Origin: Rotaria macrura | Lineage: Eukaryota; Rotifera; Eurotatoria; Philodinida; Philodinidae | DNA: 64,000 nt | Direction: 5' to 3' | NCBI GenBank assembly: GCA_900239685.1 | Contig: OENT01000466.1 | Location: 5,065 to 69,064, forward strand | Shown here: positions 11,245 through 23,500 of the stretch, in pieces | Position numbering within the stretch: the first letter of the stretch is position 1 | How the letters are laid out: the number at the start of each line of letters is the position of its first letter | Position numbers and translations under genes: made by a program | The notes under the pieces: model-generated | The model's input: only the letters and a program-made list of their open reading frames with translations | Told to the model about the DNA's origin: nothing | Database searches by the model: none

Positions 11245-14200
11245 GTTTAATGCTTGATTTTGACTTGAGAAGAATACTATGAAAATCATGCAATATAAAT
11301 CGCTTGTATTTATACGAAAACAATAAAAGACCATGACGAATAAATGTCAAAGATAAAATGCAAAAAAAAATGAGTAATACGATTACTCTTCTAGATAAAA
11401 TTTTCTGATATGAATTAGTCAATTAGATATTTATCTCATCTTGTAAACTTATAATGATCTTATCACATGTGCATTAGAATCGAGAGAAAAAACTAAAAAA
11501 TTCCAATGAAACATATTAGTGTCTATTGATTTCTTACATAAACTGTAATCATAGTTTTCAAGAATCAATAAAATTATATGTAGTACCGATTTCTTTCTGT
11601 AATACTATTAAACGATATAATAGAACACATTGTTCGATTATATATTTTATAATGTTCAAATAATCTTTCATGTAACAATGACCATTTTTATTTTTACTTT
11701 TGCAATTAATCATATTCGTTAACGATTAAAAATCGATTTTATCGAAATATATTATGTTATTCAACTGTCGTTTTTGAAAGTAAAATCCACCATTAAAGGC
11801 CATTCTCTTTCTCACCTAGAAAATGTCAAAGTTGTTCTCTGGTAATCGTCGATATTTGTGTCACTCGAATAAAATGGCACTTGTTGTCATCAGAAATTTT
11901 TCTTTTTTTTTTTTAAATATTGCTTCAATAAAATATATAACATTCTTCATTTTCTTTCTTTTCTCGTCTCTTTTCTATTATAAAACGAGAACAAATGTTG
12001 ATTGAAATATGTAAGAATAAATAAACATTACAATTATAAAATTCTACGAGGATATATATGCCTTAGAAATATACATAACTATTTGATTTTTACTATTGAA
12101 TTTTGATTTCTTTCTTTCTCGCACTGGGATGTGTACAAAAAGAGAAAATGACGAAAAAGAAGAAAAAAAACGAAGAAGAAAAGAAATTAATAATAACTAA
12201 CATGAGATGCGATATCGTTCGTTGACATACACACACAGGTGTGTGTGCAAGTAAAAAAAAATGAGAAACCAAATGGTGTTTATTTTGAAATACGAAAAAA
12301 AAACGAAGATGAAAAGAGAAAAGAAATCGAAAATTGAATCGTGCTCTTTTACTATACTATGCATAAAAAAAGAGAGTAATTTTATCGATTTTGTAGACGA
12401 TAATCGTCTTTTTCTCTTCTCTTTCGTTTTTCGGTTTTTTTATTCAACAGTAGAATTGACATACAACATAAAAAGTATATATGTAATCTTTTGCTCTTAT
12501 GTGTATAATCAATGAGAATAAGTATGGTGCCAAAATGATTTTGACCACGGCGACAATCTAATGAAAGTCAAGTGTTGTATGTAGCTGACATGATCGATAT
12601 ATGTATGTTGTCATTTGTTTGTCATAGTTAATGTTACTGTCACATAGGATAAAGTGAGTGTGTGTATACAACACTTTTCATTTTCAAGTGTTGTCGTATT
12701 TTTTTTCTCCTATATGCTGTTTCTTATTGATATTCTTATAACAAAAAGAAAGGAATCTTTTAATATTGTTCAAACTTCAAAGTGTATCGTTTTCTTTTGT
12801 ATAAAAAGAAAATACAAAAGGGGCGTTACTGTTATTTTATTACAGACGCTATGAATCGATTCAGTACACACACATATATATATATATATACACACAGTCT
12901 ATTGATCGATTGCAAACAACAAGAAACGGAAATTGAAACGTTCGTTCTATTGCTGCCGCCAGACAGTGAATCAGTCTTCTGATTATGCTTATTACTGTGA
13001 GAGAGATCTATCGAGTGTGTATATATTGAAAACTGTTGATGGACTTAAATGAACATTCGTTTATTCGTTTTCTATTCTTTTCTTCAATGAGCATAAGTCT
13101 GAAGAGTAATTTGTTCACATATATATATATATATATATACATCTGGAGTAGTGTGTTTTAGATCAATTTAAAAGAAATTCACCGATGTGTAGCAGACGCG
13201 TGCCTGTTATCTTCTTCTTCTTCTTGTTGTGCTTCTATTTTTTTTCCTACTTTTTAGCTTTATAAACATCGTTCATCTCATCAATATTTTTCAGAACTTT
13301 TCTTTCTTTCCGCTATCATATTGTCCTAATCACCTCGAGCAGCAAGAGGTGAACCGTTAAAAGTCAATGGCATATCAGCCAAAAAAATAAAGAAAGAAAA
13401 AGAAGAATCATCGAACGTTGTCCATCATCAGTTCGCCTGACTGACTTAAATAAACATCAAGCTAGGCTTCGTCGTGTTCCTGTTCTTCTTCTCTGTCTAT
13501 CTGTCTGTTATGTTTTCATTTTGGAGTGCTTTTTTTCCGTTAGGATGCTTGTTTTCTAAGATTTATTATTTGTATCATCAGATGAGACATGCTGTGGTAC
13601 TATGTTGGTCTTATCCGTATGTATATAAACGAAGAGAATTTTTTTCATCTGCAATGTGTATAGAGCTTTTCTTCGATCTTATTCATTGTTGCATCACACA
13701 GCATGATCCAAATCGTATGGAACGATATTTTAAGAAAGCGTGTGAGAAAAAAATAGAAAGAACAAGAGAACAGAAATGATATGTCAATACTACTTGTATG
13801 AATATTATAGAAAGTAAAAGTCGAACGAAGGATATTGGTCTATTGGAACATGATTTTCCCCAGAGAAAATCAAGATATTTGATCAGTCTCGTTTCTCATT
13901 TATTTTCTGTTCTAAGAATAACAAGAAAAACGAAGAAGAAGAAATAACACAAAATTTGTTTTCACTTAAATTATCTGATTCATTACATATGTTCAAGATA
14001 GATAAGAAATCCTATAATTACGAAATAATTTTTGTTTGAATTAAATCAATGGAAATTGTTTCCTTTCAATAAGAAATGAACAGTTTGTTGTTTATTTTAC
14101 AGTCAGTTAGAGAAAAATTTTTCTATTGGCATAGAAGAATGGAATAACTTGTCTATCTTATATTCTTTACTATCATTATTCCGTTTTTTTTCCTGCTATT

Positions 14201-14839
14201 TTCTATGCATAAATAGATATACATACGTAGTATATCATATACTAATGTCTTTCATTGGTTTTCTTTTACAATAGTTGTCTGATAAATTTGAAGAATTTGA
14301 CCTTTTGATCTTTTTTTTTGTCTTTAGATTAATACAAAAAGAACACACCAGATGTTCTTCTTTCTACTAAGATATTGATCATCTTCTTCCTCATTTTTCA
14401 ATTAGATCCGTGTGTCGCTTCCGTTCTCTCTCATTCTCAATCGGGCAAAGCCCAACCGATATACGTGCATATATTCTATCTTTCTTTTCTCATATACATA
14501 TACATATATATATATATATATATGTCTCTATGTGTGTACACATGTATTGAAAATATGGGGGTAGTAATAGTAGGACGCGTGCCTGCTTGACGATAATGAT
14601 GATGAGCCAACGGGGGTAGCTTGATTTTGAAAGAGAAAAAAAATAGAAGATGGGCATCTTCGTTTGCTTCTGCTACGTTAGTTCTTCTCATATAGAAGAA
14701 CAAAACTAATAAATCTTCTTTCTTTCTCTCTCTCTCTCTCCATTTTCTATTGTACATAGTTTTCTCTCTCTATTTAGATTTTCTTTTTTTTCTCTCGGTC
14801 TTGTTTTTTCTTTTTCCTGTGTCTGATGCATCGTCTCAA
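11245..14839. other. Intergenic region between divergent genes, microsatellite-rich
   Basis: About 3.6 kb between the tetraspanin and zinc-finger starts. It holds (CA)n(TA)n at 12866-12895, (AT)n at 13119-13139, (TA)n at 14501-14523 and CT-rich tracts near 14719-14740 and 14760-14815. A/T-run-rich open frames (12261-12515, 13474-13779) lack any domain. It probably contains both promoters and 5' UTR sequence. Confidence 0.45.
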
Positions 14840-17800
14840 ATGATGATCATTCAAGACGAGCATATATTGAAAGCAGAATCAACTATGATTGGTGATAATA
14901 ATTCAATCATAAAAGAAGATGAAATCAATGATTTGTCAATAACAAAAATGAATAATGAAACTCTTATTAAACGTAATGATGAATTATACAAATCACCTAA
15001 TAAACGGAAACAAATTAAACCAAATCGGTAAATTTAAAACTAATTAACTAATTAAACAGATAATAGGAAGTCGACTGTTCTCTTTTTTTAGACTGACAAA
15101 TGACGACGAAGGGATTCCGACCGGTAAATATTATCCTTGACTTTATCACATGTTGATAGAAAACTATTTCTTTTTTATTTTCTCAGATTTAACCAATGGT
15201 CAATCATCTCCATCACCGTTACCATCCGACGATATTGAACAATATTCACCAACTAAACAACAAGAAGCTTATTGTAACTTATGTGAACGTTCATTCTGTA
15301 ACAAATATTTTCTGAAAACACACTATGCTAAGAAGCATGGTGGACTTAATCTGATATCTCCATCATCGATATCCTTGGAATCGAACAATATTATAAATAA
15401 TAATCAAACATTATCACCATCATCACCAAATCTATCACATGAACAACCATTACCTCTAATTGTCAATCAAAAATTAAGTGAAGATTATTGTGAGGTTTGT
15501 GTACATGTTTTAGTTTTCGTTTCAAAAAAATTCTAATTAATCATTCGTTTTATTCGAATAGATTTGTCAAAAACGTTTTTGTAATAAATATTATCTTCGT
15601 GTAAGTAATCAAAGAATTGAAGTTAAGTCACGTTCATTGTTTACATTGCCTGAGAAGAAGGACTTCTAGTTTAAATATTCAAAACATTGTCAAGCACGCA
15701 CACTAATAGATTGCTTTACTTTTCGTTCAAACTACTGTTTGTTGAGATTACCTCTTTTGTTCAAAAAGATGTGATGTTTAATTTTAGATGAATCTTTTTT
15801 TCTTCTTCTTATTCGATGTAAATATTGAAGAGAAAGAGCGAAAGAACATTGTGAACATCTTCAAAAGATTGTTAGAATAGAGACATAGAGAGAGAGAGAG
15901 AGACACATAGAGAGAAAGCTTATCTGACTTTTAATAAGCTTATTTATCCACGAACGAACGAATGAATATTCGACATGCATACCAATGTTTATTGGAGAAA
16001 AGAGAAAATAAACAATTCGTTAGTTGAGATGTGTAAAAGGATTATATTTGAGTTTTCTTTTAATAGAAACACAAGGGTGAATGTCATGGTGTCTATACGG
16101 ATTATATAAAATCATTACAAAAAAGTGCTAATGAAAGCCCGGTCAAAAACAATACTAGTCGACCTATGCAAGGTAAATAGAACGAAACTAACGAAACGTA
16201 AACATATATTCATTCCTGTAACACGTGTTTGTTTTGTTTCTCTTAGTACCATCCAATACTTCAAATATGTTGTTAATAAATCCATTTTATCTTCCGCCAC
16301 TACCACCGACAACAACAACAGATATTAAACCGAATGTAACTGCAAATACGAATGGTATTATAACATCATCGCCACCATTGAATCTATTTTCGAAAGTTGA
16401 GGCAACGAAAATTTCTCCACAACGAACTATTCGTCGATGTAATATATGTCAACAAGAATTTCGAAATAAAGCTCTTTTACGTATGCATATGAATACATTT
16501 CATCCGAATGAATCAAATAAAAAAACTTTTAATAATAACAATAATAATAATAATAATAATAATACGAATGCTAAGCAAACTATAAAACAATCAACAACGC
16601 CAACATTACCTATGTCACCATCGAATAATTTAGGATTTTTACAACCATATGTCGATACAACTAGTCCACTTGCACATAAACTTGTAGCTGGTCAAGCATC
16701 ACAAGCGTCCTATGGCATTCTTCATGATTCATATTTTTGTGCTAAAATGGCTGATCGTGTTGTTTGTGAAATATGTAATAAACAAGTTTGTAATAAATAT
16801 TTTCTCAAAACACATAAAGGTAAATGAATTCAATCAATAGATAATTTTCAATACATTTCCTCTTCATTCATCTATCTCTAGCTAAAGTACATGGCATTAT
16901 AAATGGTACACATAGTACATCAAATGGAACTATTGATAATAACACACCACCAACTATGGTACCAACGAATGCTCTTCAACAACAAACTCTATTAACAGAT
17001 GTGATGAAATCACCAACAATAGAAAATCATCAAGATGAACAAACAGATAATGATATTGGTATGAAAATTTTCCTAGACTTGATCGTATTGATAAATAAGA
17101 TTTTATTTCTATCATAAAAAATGTCCTGATTTTCTCGGTTCATTTTTGTACATTCAGTTTCATGTTTCTTGAAAGCACGAGTTTAACATAATTGAAAATC
17201 AAGAAATCATACTAGGATATATTGAGTCTCATACAAAGATCGGAGACCATCATTCTAGTATTTATATCTGATAGAGTCAAATATCTTCTTATTAGAAAAA
17301 TTCTATCAAACAGCATATTAATAAATAGACATGTATCAAACCAGGAATCGCAGTGTTCAGTCATTCCAAGGTATACAGAAATCTGGAAGATTTTCTGGCT
17401 CGGTCTCATTCTAAAATTTGACGGGCATAACTGTCAAGCATCCTGTTGACATTAAGATCTTCGGATTTAAAAAACCGGAACATCGGTATAGTAACAGTCG
17501 TTTCCTGGTCGGAAGGAGGTTGGCGGGGTCAGATCATCTCGCAATTATCAAAAATAATCGTTTATTTTGTGTGTAATCAAAAATTTTCTTGACTATTGTT
17601 AGAAAAAATGACGTTACATATCTTAAAAATGATATCCTCTTTTTCAAAACGCTTCACTACGTCCCACCCCGCTCCCTATACTTGCCGGTTCGGAATTAGG
17701 CACTTGAATTTTGTGTTTATTTTTCATAGAACAACCATCATCTGAATCAAGTGAAATCAATGAATCGAATATTGAAAATTCCGATACATACTGTTCTATA

Positions 17801-18286
17801 TGTAAAAAGGATTTTTCAACAAAATATTTATACTTTTTTCATATGCAAACAATACATAATGATACATCTGATACAACATATAAAACATTAATACAGTTTA
17901 TGAAAGCTGCCACATCGATGAATGAAAATTCAGTACAAAATCCATTCTTATCTCTAGCAACTACGATTGCAAATCAATCAGTAAACAATGTCCAACAACA
18001 ACAACAACAACAACAACAAGAAAGTGAAGATGAATCAGATGGAAATGTTGAACAATTAAAACGTAAACGAAGTTTAAGTCAATCATCAACGGATTCTAAT
18101 AAACGAATGAATTCTTTAACAGAACCTAATGGTGGTTTACAACCATTTTTACTTGAAAGTGAAGATCCTAAATTTGCACATACATTTGTTCCTTGTATGG
18201 TATATCTACCTGTTATACGACGAGTCACAAAACAAGTCAAAATTAATTTACGATTGAAACCTCTTTTAAATGACGTTTCTTCTTAA
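14840..18286 (+). CDS. Five-finger C2H2 zinc-finger protein (eight exons)
   Basis: Exons: 14840-15027, 15092-15123, 15187-15494, 15562-15600, 16067-16172, 16247-16819, 16882-17058 and 17730-18286, all GT-AG with matching phases, giving 659 residues. C2H2 fingers lie at about 103-124, 175-196, 289-310, 398-419 and 496-517. Fingers 1, 2 and 4 share the core CNKYFLKTH or CNKYYLRKH and look like internal duplicates. The finger 2 and finger 4 codons are each split by an intron, and exon 4 is only 39 nt. An Asn run lies at about 320-330 and a Gln run near 570, followed by an acidic patch. The C-terminus has a conserved-looking segment LQPFLLESEDPKFAHTF and then VYLPVIRRVTKQV. Likely a nuclear DNA- or RNA-binding regulator. 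I could not assign an orthologue. The start is the first in-frame ATG; an upstream exon is possible. Confidence 0.87.
17059..17729 (+). other. Long intron 7 of the zinc-finger gene
   Basis: 671 bp in a gene whose other introns are mostly 60-70 bp (one other, intron 4, is about 470 bp). It has local G+C-richer patches at 17500-17535 and 17655-17700, unlike the surroundings. That suggests an inserted and decayed element, but no terminal repeats were found by eye. Confidence 0.4.
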
Positions 18287-18294
18287 TAATCTTT

Positions 18295-18300
18295 AATAAA
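18295..18300 (+). terminator. Polyadenylation signal of the zinc-finger gene
   Basis: AATAAA lies 9 bases past the stop codon. The convergent SLC44 gene ends only about 60 bases further on, so the 3' UTRs abut or overlap. Confidence 0.6.
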
Positions 18301-18360
18301 TTTAAGAGGAAAAAAATAATAATATTCATAGATCTGTGTGCGTGTGTTTGCTGTTCGTTT

Positions 18361-20400
18361 TCATTTTTTTTCAACATTGTTTGTTTTGTGTACTAAAGAT
18401 AAAAGTTCATTATTCATTATATATGGATGTTGAATAGAGCCATCATTTTCATCTAAATCTTCAAGAAAACATACGAATAATGTTTTTATAGCCATATCAT
18501 AAACGCTAAAGAAAAGGCTTGTGATAAGATAAGTAATTAATACAATAATAACAATCGGTGTCCAACGAAGTATAAGTTGATTATATTGATTTGTCCATTG
18601 AAGATATTGATAAAATAGATATGCATTACATGTACATATACTAATTGTACCACAAAATAAAATCCATTCAGTTAAATATATAAGTACTGTTAATCGTAGA
18701 CAATTATTAATAACATAGAAGAATGCTTTACGTGTTGCTTTACAAAATGAATAGCCACGTGATGCAATTAAAACGTACGAATTTTTATTGAGAAATTTAA
18801 GAAATTTTTCAAATAACCATAAGAAACATGAAAAACATTTCGAAATAAATTCAATAATAATATTATGTTCGATTGTTGAACATTTTTTAGCTAGATATTC
18901 AAGTAAGATACGTATAAATCTTAATGTTGCAATAAGTAATGAACCGAATGCAATTGAACCTAAATGATAACGTACAATAATACATATTGAATAAATAACT
19001 GGAAATGTTGTTTTCAAATGTTCTTTTGACCAATAATAATTGGAAAAAACTCCTGCTAAAACAATTTCTTCGAATGCAAATAAGAATGCACCAAACCATA
19101 GACAAGCAAATAAATTAAACCATTGAAGATATTGTTTATAATCAACGAGAAATTCAATAACACCACTCGTTATTGGATCTGTACCATTTAATACCAATGA
19201 ATCATAACCATATTCTTGTTGAAATACACATTGTGTCATATTTATATTCGGTAAACAAGGTACTGTTTGATTATTATTAATCGAACGAAATATTGGTTTA
19301 CCAACTGTGGATAAACATAGTTCTATATAAATCATAAATACTATTAAAAGACAATATAGTAGTATTATGAATGGTGACCAAATAATTGTACTTAAAACAG
19401 AAAATACAGCACTTGTACTTTGATCAATCAATATTATACTCAATCTTATACGATCAAATAAAGTCAATATAATAAATAAACTGAAGAAAAATACAAATGT
19501 TGTTATACAACCAAATATCATATAAATTGTACGTAACTTAATAAAATCATTAACAATTCTTGCAACTGTACTATACTCATAAACAAGATCTTGTCCTGTA
19601 TAAATGGTATACCAACAATATGAACTACAAACAAGTAGTATGGCAAGAAATATAATAACAGTAAGTATAGCGATTAAATTAGTTAACTGTTTAACAGCAA
19701 ACATATACAATAAAGTAAGTATACAAGCTACACCTATAAATATTGCTAAACTTTCTTTTATTTTATCAAGATCACTCAATATAATACGACTAACAGCAGA
19801 TATACTATTAATACCAAACATTTGATCATTCATTTGTTCAATAGATACATTTGTATTCAATGCATTCTTACTTTCATAATCAAATAAATTTATAAACATA
19901 GAAGGTAAACATCGACCAAGAAATGCTTCTGATTTAATAGTATAAGGTGCACACATACCATCATTAACAAGTTGAATAATAGATCGATTATCTACTATTG
20001 GATTAAAATCATACAAACAGATAAGTTGTCGACGCGTGTTATTTTTCGATATTGAAATTGAACTTTCATTCATTTGTAATAATTGATAATGTGAATTATA
20101 TTGTGGACATGAATGAACACATACTTTTGTTGTTGGACATACTAATGCAAGACCATTATTTGTTATACATTTACTTATGTCAAAGTAAAATTGATATGGT
20201 TTCAATTGAAATTCATCTTGTCCACATATATTACCGAATGAATCACTTGGCTCAAATAAACTTGTTGGATTACCTTGCGTTATTGCTAATAATGATATAA
20301 ATCCATAGATGAATATAAAAATAATGAATAAAACAAGACAAAATACATCAGTACAATGTCGTTCTTTGTAACCAACGAAACGTGTTGAATTGGACGTCAT
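18361..20400 (-). CDS. Choline transporter-like protein (SLC44/CTL family), single exon
   Basis: 679 residues without an intron. The N-terminus (RFVGYKERHCTDV) and the first membrane helix (about 19-40) are followed by GNPTSLFEP..DSFGNICGQ. This is the SLC44 hallmark at the start of the large Cys-rich extracellular loop. About ten hydrophobic helices follow, in the CTL arrangement, and the loops have several N-x-S/T sites. Family members move choline or ethanolamine across plasma and mitochondrial membranes for phospholipid synthesis. Length agrees with the family (650-720). The open frame extends 50 codons upstream from a TTG, but that stretch is AT-repeat-like, so the ATG at 20400 is chosen. 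The gene is convergent with the zinc-finger gene. Confidence 0.93.
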   Translation of the reverse strand: MTSNSTRFVGYKERHCTDVFCLVLFIIFIFIYGFISLLAITQGNPTSLFEPSDSFGNICGQDEFQLKPYQFYFDISKCITNNGLALVCPTTKVCVHSCPQYNSHYQLLQMNESSISISKNNTRRQLICLYDFNPIVDNRSIIQLVNDGMCAPYTIKSEAFLGRCLPSMFINLFDYESKNALNTNVSIEQMNDQMFGINSISAVSRIILSDLDKIKESLAIFIGVACILTLLYMFAVKQLTNLIAILTVIIFLAILLVCSSYCWYTIYTGQDLVYEYSTVARIVNDFIKLRTIYMIFGCITTFVFFFSLFIILTLFDRIRLSIILIDQSTSAVFSVLSTIIWSPFIILLYCLLIVFMIYIELCLSTVGKPIFRSINNNQTVPCLPNINMTQCVFQQEYGYDSLVLNGTDPITSGVIEFLVDYKQYLQWFNLFACLWFGAFLFAFEEIVLAGVFSNYYWSKEHLKTTFPVIYSICIIVRYHLGSIAFGSLLIATLRFIRILLEYLAKKCSTIEHNIIIEFISKCFSCFLWLFEKFLKFLNKNSYVLIASRGYSFCKATRKAFFYVINNCLRLTVLIYLTEWILFCGTISICTCNAYLFYQYLQWTNQYNQLILRWTPIVIIVLITYLITSLFFSVYDMAIKTLFVCFLEDLDENDGSIQHPYIMNNELLSLVHKTNNVEKK

Positions 20401-22338
20401 CGATTGAAAATGAAATCGATGACTATTTTGTATATCTATATATATATATGTATCTATTCTTTTCGTACAATAGACAAGCTGAGACCGTCTCTGTCGATTT
20501 GGAATGGTTACAGATGTTACCAACTGTGACAAAAGAAATCGACATGGCAAAACTATTCTTTTGACAGTGTATAATATTTCATTTCTAACCTAGCAGGAAC
20601 TTCTAAACTGTTTTATTTTACATTCGAATATTTCTAGTTTAACAAATATCACATTAATGATCATTGAAACCTATGATTAACATGGAAACATTATAAATGA
20701 TTTGTTGAATGTTTAGAATTGCTAACGAATGAATGTATACAAAGAGAAAATTAGACTCAGTAAACACGACATAGACAATTCAGAAAATTGAACGAGCCGG
20801 TAAAAACAGGAAATTCACCGTTTGAGAAGACAATCTATTTACGAGTTTTAGTATTAATCGATATTTAATCAGATGAAACAAACAAAAATTATCAATATCA
20901 ATTTCGTAGAATTCGAGTGTCAGGTATTTTTCTTTTCGAGAAACAATCGTACACAGATTGTGTTCGTCACACACATATGCATATACATGTTGAAAGTTGT
21001 TCTAATTAACAAACAATTAGCTATTCGATCCCATATCTGAGATATTCAAATAATCAGCAACACCGGTTGCTGCCAGATTTTATCTATTCAAAAATGATGT
21101 ATAACCATCGGTCTGTTTATCGCTGAACCATTTTCGAGATTTCTGACGGGTTGAAACCCTGGCATAATAAACATGAAAATTTTGAAAGTCATAATCGAAT
21201 TAATTTTCTGTGCCCAAGGACATTTTATGTACACATTTGCGTTTTACAGTTTAACTGTTTTATACTTGAATAATAAAATTGATTTCATGTGAAGTCTAAG
21301 ATCATGAATTGAAATTTCTTTCGCACATATACAGAGAGAATTCTGTTAGTATGTATCTACTGTGAATATTTGTTCAAAACAAAGGATATGATCAACATTT
21401 TTCAATCAATTTCATTCATGCTCTCTTTGCACAACAAAACATCACATACAAGTTGAATTCGGAATCATGAATTCGAGCTCGTATCAAATAGTAGACCAAC
21501 GAAGTTATGAATATGAAATAATCATCTCTAAAATATATGAATCGATCAAATATTCATTCCATTTCATTTCGCTTCATTCTGATATTCGCACGTGACTCTT
21601 CTGTATCGAAGTACGAATGAAAAAACAACAACAGATTCATTCCTTACTCGTAGCGTCTGTTTCAAAAGAATATTTACATAATTATGTTTTTATCATAAAA
21701 ATAAATAATGAAAAAATCGATAAGAAGTAAAAATTTAAATATTGTTTGTTTATCCAATACAATAACTGATTTGATGAAGAAAGTAAATGAAATTTCAAGA
21801 TTATGATTAATCTCAGAAAATTTCCGACTTTTATTTAAATACAAAAATCTCGATGTAAATCCTCTATATGTTTTGTCCAGAACATCCACGTCTTCGTTCT
21901 TCGATGAGATTAACCTCGTATTCTGCAGAGTTCTAGTAGACGCCTTCTTCTATTTTGTCTTATCGATAATTTCTACATAGAATCTCACGAGAGAAGGTCA
22001 TCAACTTTTCAATAAGTTTTGCGTTGAACAGTTGATGACCTTCGCTCGTCAGTGGTAAAACGCGAATCTTTTTGTGATAAAAAGAAGAATTTTATTGATG
22101 TCTGTGTTATCTTTTTCTGAATCAAGTAAAAATAACATATGTTCAACTTGTATATTTCATCAAGGAAAGTTTTCGGAACAAGAACTGAACTTTACAAAAT
22201 ATATATTAATTACAAAACAGATATTATCAAACTGGGAATATTCTGTCGAAGAATAAAAAAATTACTTTTGTACACAAACTGATTGTATTTGAAACATTAC
22301 GTTTGTTACTGTTGCTATGTGAAAACTATTTCGATTAT
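20401..22338. other. Intergenic region
   Basis: 1.9 kb between the SLC44 start and the PLAC8-family stop. Presumably it includes the SLC44 promoter and PLAC8 3' UTR. The open frames at 20780-20974 and 21674-21889 have no protein-like features. Confidence 0.4.
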
Positions 22339-22774
22339 TCAAAGTTCTCGTTGTTCTAGTTCATTATAGATTTGTAGCAGAGCACAACATGGACAAAAAC
22401 ATGTCACACAATAATCACCACATACTGATCCCTATGAATGATAAGAAAAAGAGAAACAAAAAAAAGAATGTTGAAATCAGTATTGTTTTTGTTAATTTGA
22501 TTTTTTTTGTATTGTTAAACAATTCATCACATGTACATACCCGAATGCGAAAGCCAGATCGCACTTTTGTTCTTAATGCAGTAACACCTATGAAGAGAAG
22601 GAACTTAAGTCTTTTTTTTTCTTTCGAAATTAATTGTAACATACCACCTGGCATACACCATGTACAAAAACATGCTCTTGTTCGTGTATGTAATTGACAC
22701 GTAAAGCAAGGACAACACCAATATGCGAAGCAACCTAAATTGAAATAGAGCGTGATCGGAAACTGTTTGCTCAT
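22339..22774 (-). CDS. PLAC8/cornifelin-family cysteine-rich protein (5' end uncertain)
   Basis: Minus-strand exons are 22734-22645, 22587-22541 and 22431-22339, all with GTATGT donors and CATAG acceptors. They encode GCFAYWCCPCFTCQL, then CMPGGVTALRTKVRSGFRIR, then GSVCGDYCVTCFCPCCALLQ and a basic/acidic tail ending QREL. This is the second part of the PLAC8 domain: CxxCxxxCQ, an A-(I/L)-R-T-K-x-R motif, GS(I/V)C-D, then CCPxCxLxQ. The usual first motif (W..GLF.C) is missing. Either it lies in an upstream exon beyond the MITE at 22748-23500, spliced to the AG before 22734, or translation starts at the in-frame ATG at 22774 inside the MITE arm, giving 89 residues. Family roles include cell-size control, metal tolerance and membrane association. 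Confidence 0.82.
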
Positions 22775-23500
22775 TTTTGACCCGTCTGCAGATATTTCCG
22801 ACGAGTCAAAATCTATGCATTAGAATCTTTCCTAATATGGATTTAGAGATAGTGTGTCGGTTTTTGTTTGAAATTTATGAAATAATCTTTGAATGGTCTA
22901 AAAAATAATTTTGTAAGGCAAATGAACAAGTTTTGTTGGCCCTTATAAATTCCTTTGTGAAGATGCTAAGAATTGTTGGATATGGTTGCTTTGTACAGGG
23001 AACGATTCTTGATAACATGTGGTAGTGAATTGAATTGTACGTGTTACCTAATGAGAGCTGTACGTATTTTTCCAAGAGCTCTTTTTCACCTAAAAGGATT
23101 TTTTTTTGTCAAAAAGTTGATTTTTCTAAAATAACGATTTAGGAAACACGAAAATTCATAAGCCTTGTCGAAACGCACAAAGAATTCAACTACTACATTG
23201 TTTAGGGTAGATTTTTCTCGACCAGCTGGTATAATAACAAAGGTTCCAACTTTTAGTTATGAGCCGCAAAAGTGAAAATCCAACAATGTGCGAATAATAA
23301 TTCTGTCCAAACTAATTTTTTAAACGATTGAAAGATTATTTCATAAATCTCATACCAAAACAGACACAGAATTTCGAAGTGCATAGTCGGAAAGAGCACA
23401 CAATTCTGGTTCTAATGCATAGATTTTGATGCATCAGAAATATTTTCAAATAGGTCAAAAATGAACAAAAACTTGGTGCCAAAACTTTCCGATCACCCAT
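22748..23500. mobile_element. Terminal-inverted-repeat element (MITE-like) at the 5' side of the PLAC8 gene
   Basis: The left arm (about 22748-22905) and right arm (about 23325-23500) are imperfect inverted repeats. Shared blocks are GTGATCGGAAA, TCATTTTTGACC, TCAAAATCTATGCATTAGAA and ATTTATGAAATAATCTTT. The right arm has an extra 16 or so bases near its end. TA flanks both ends (22746-22747 and 23501-23502). The interior has no transposase. Insertion is next to, or overlaps, the first recognisable PLAC8 exon. Confidence 0.75.

Noticed and set aside
13474..13779. 101-codon ORF with hydrophobic start
   Set aside because: Non-ATG start, Phe/Cys-rich composition from T-runs, no domain and no splice context.
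20401..20550. N-terminal extension of the SLC44 frame
   Set aside because: It begins at TTG, includes a TATATA-derived Tyr/Ile repeat, and the family N-terminus starts just after the ATG at 20400.
22389..22697. Plus-strand 102-codon ORF
   Set aside because: It lies antisense over the PLAC8 exons, whose splice sites, phases and motifs are all consistent; the plus frame has Lys runs and no domain.
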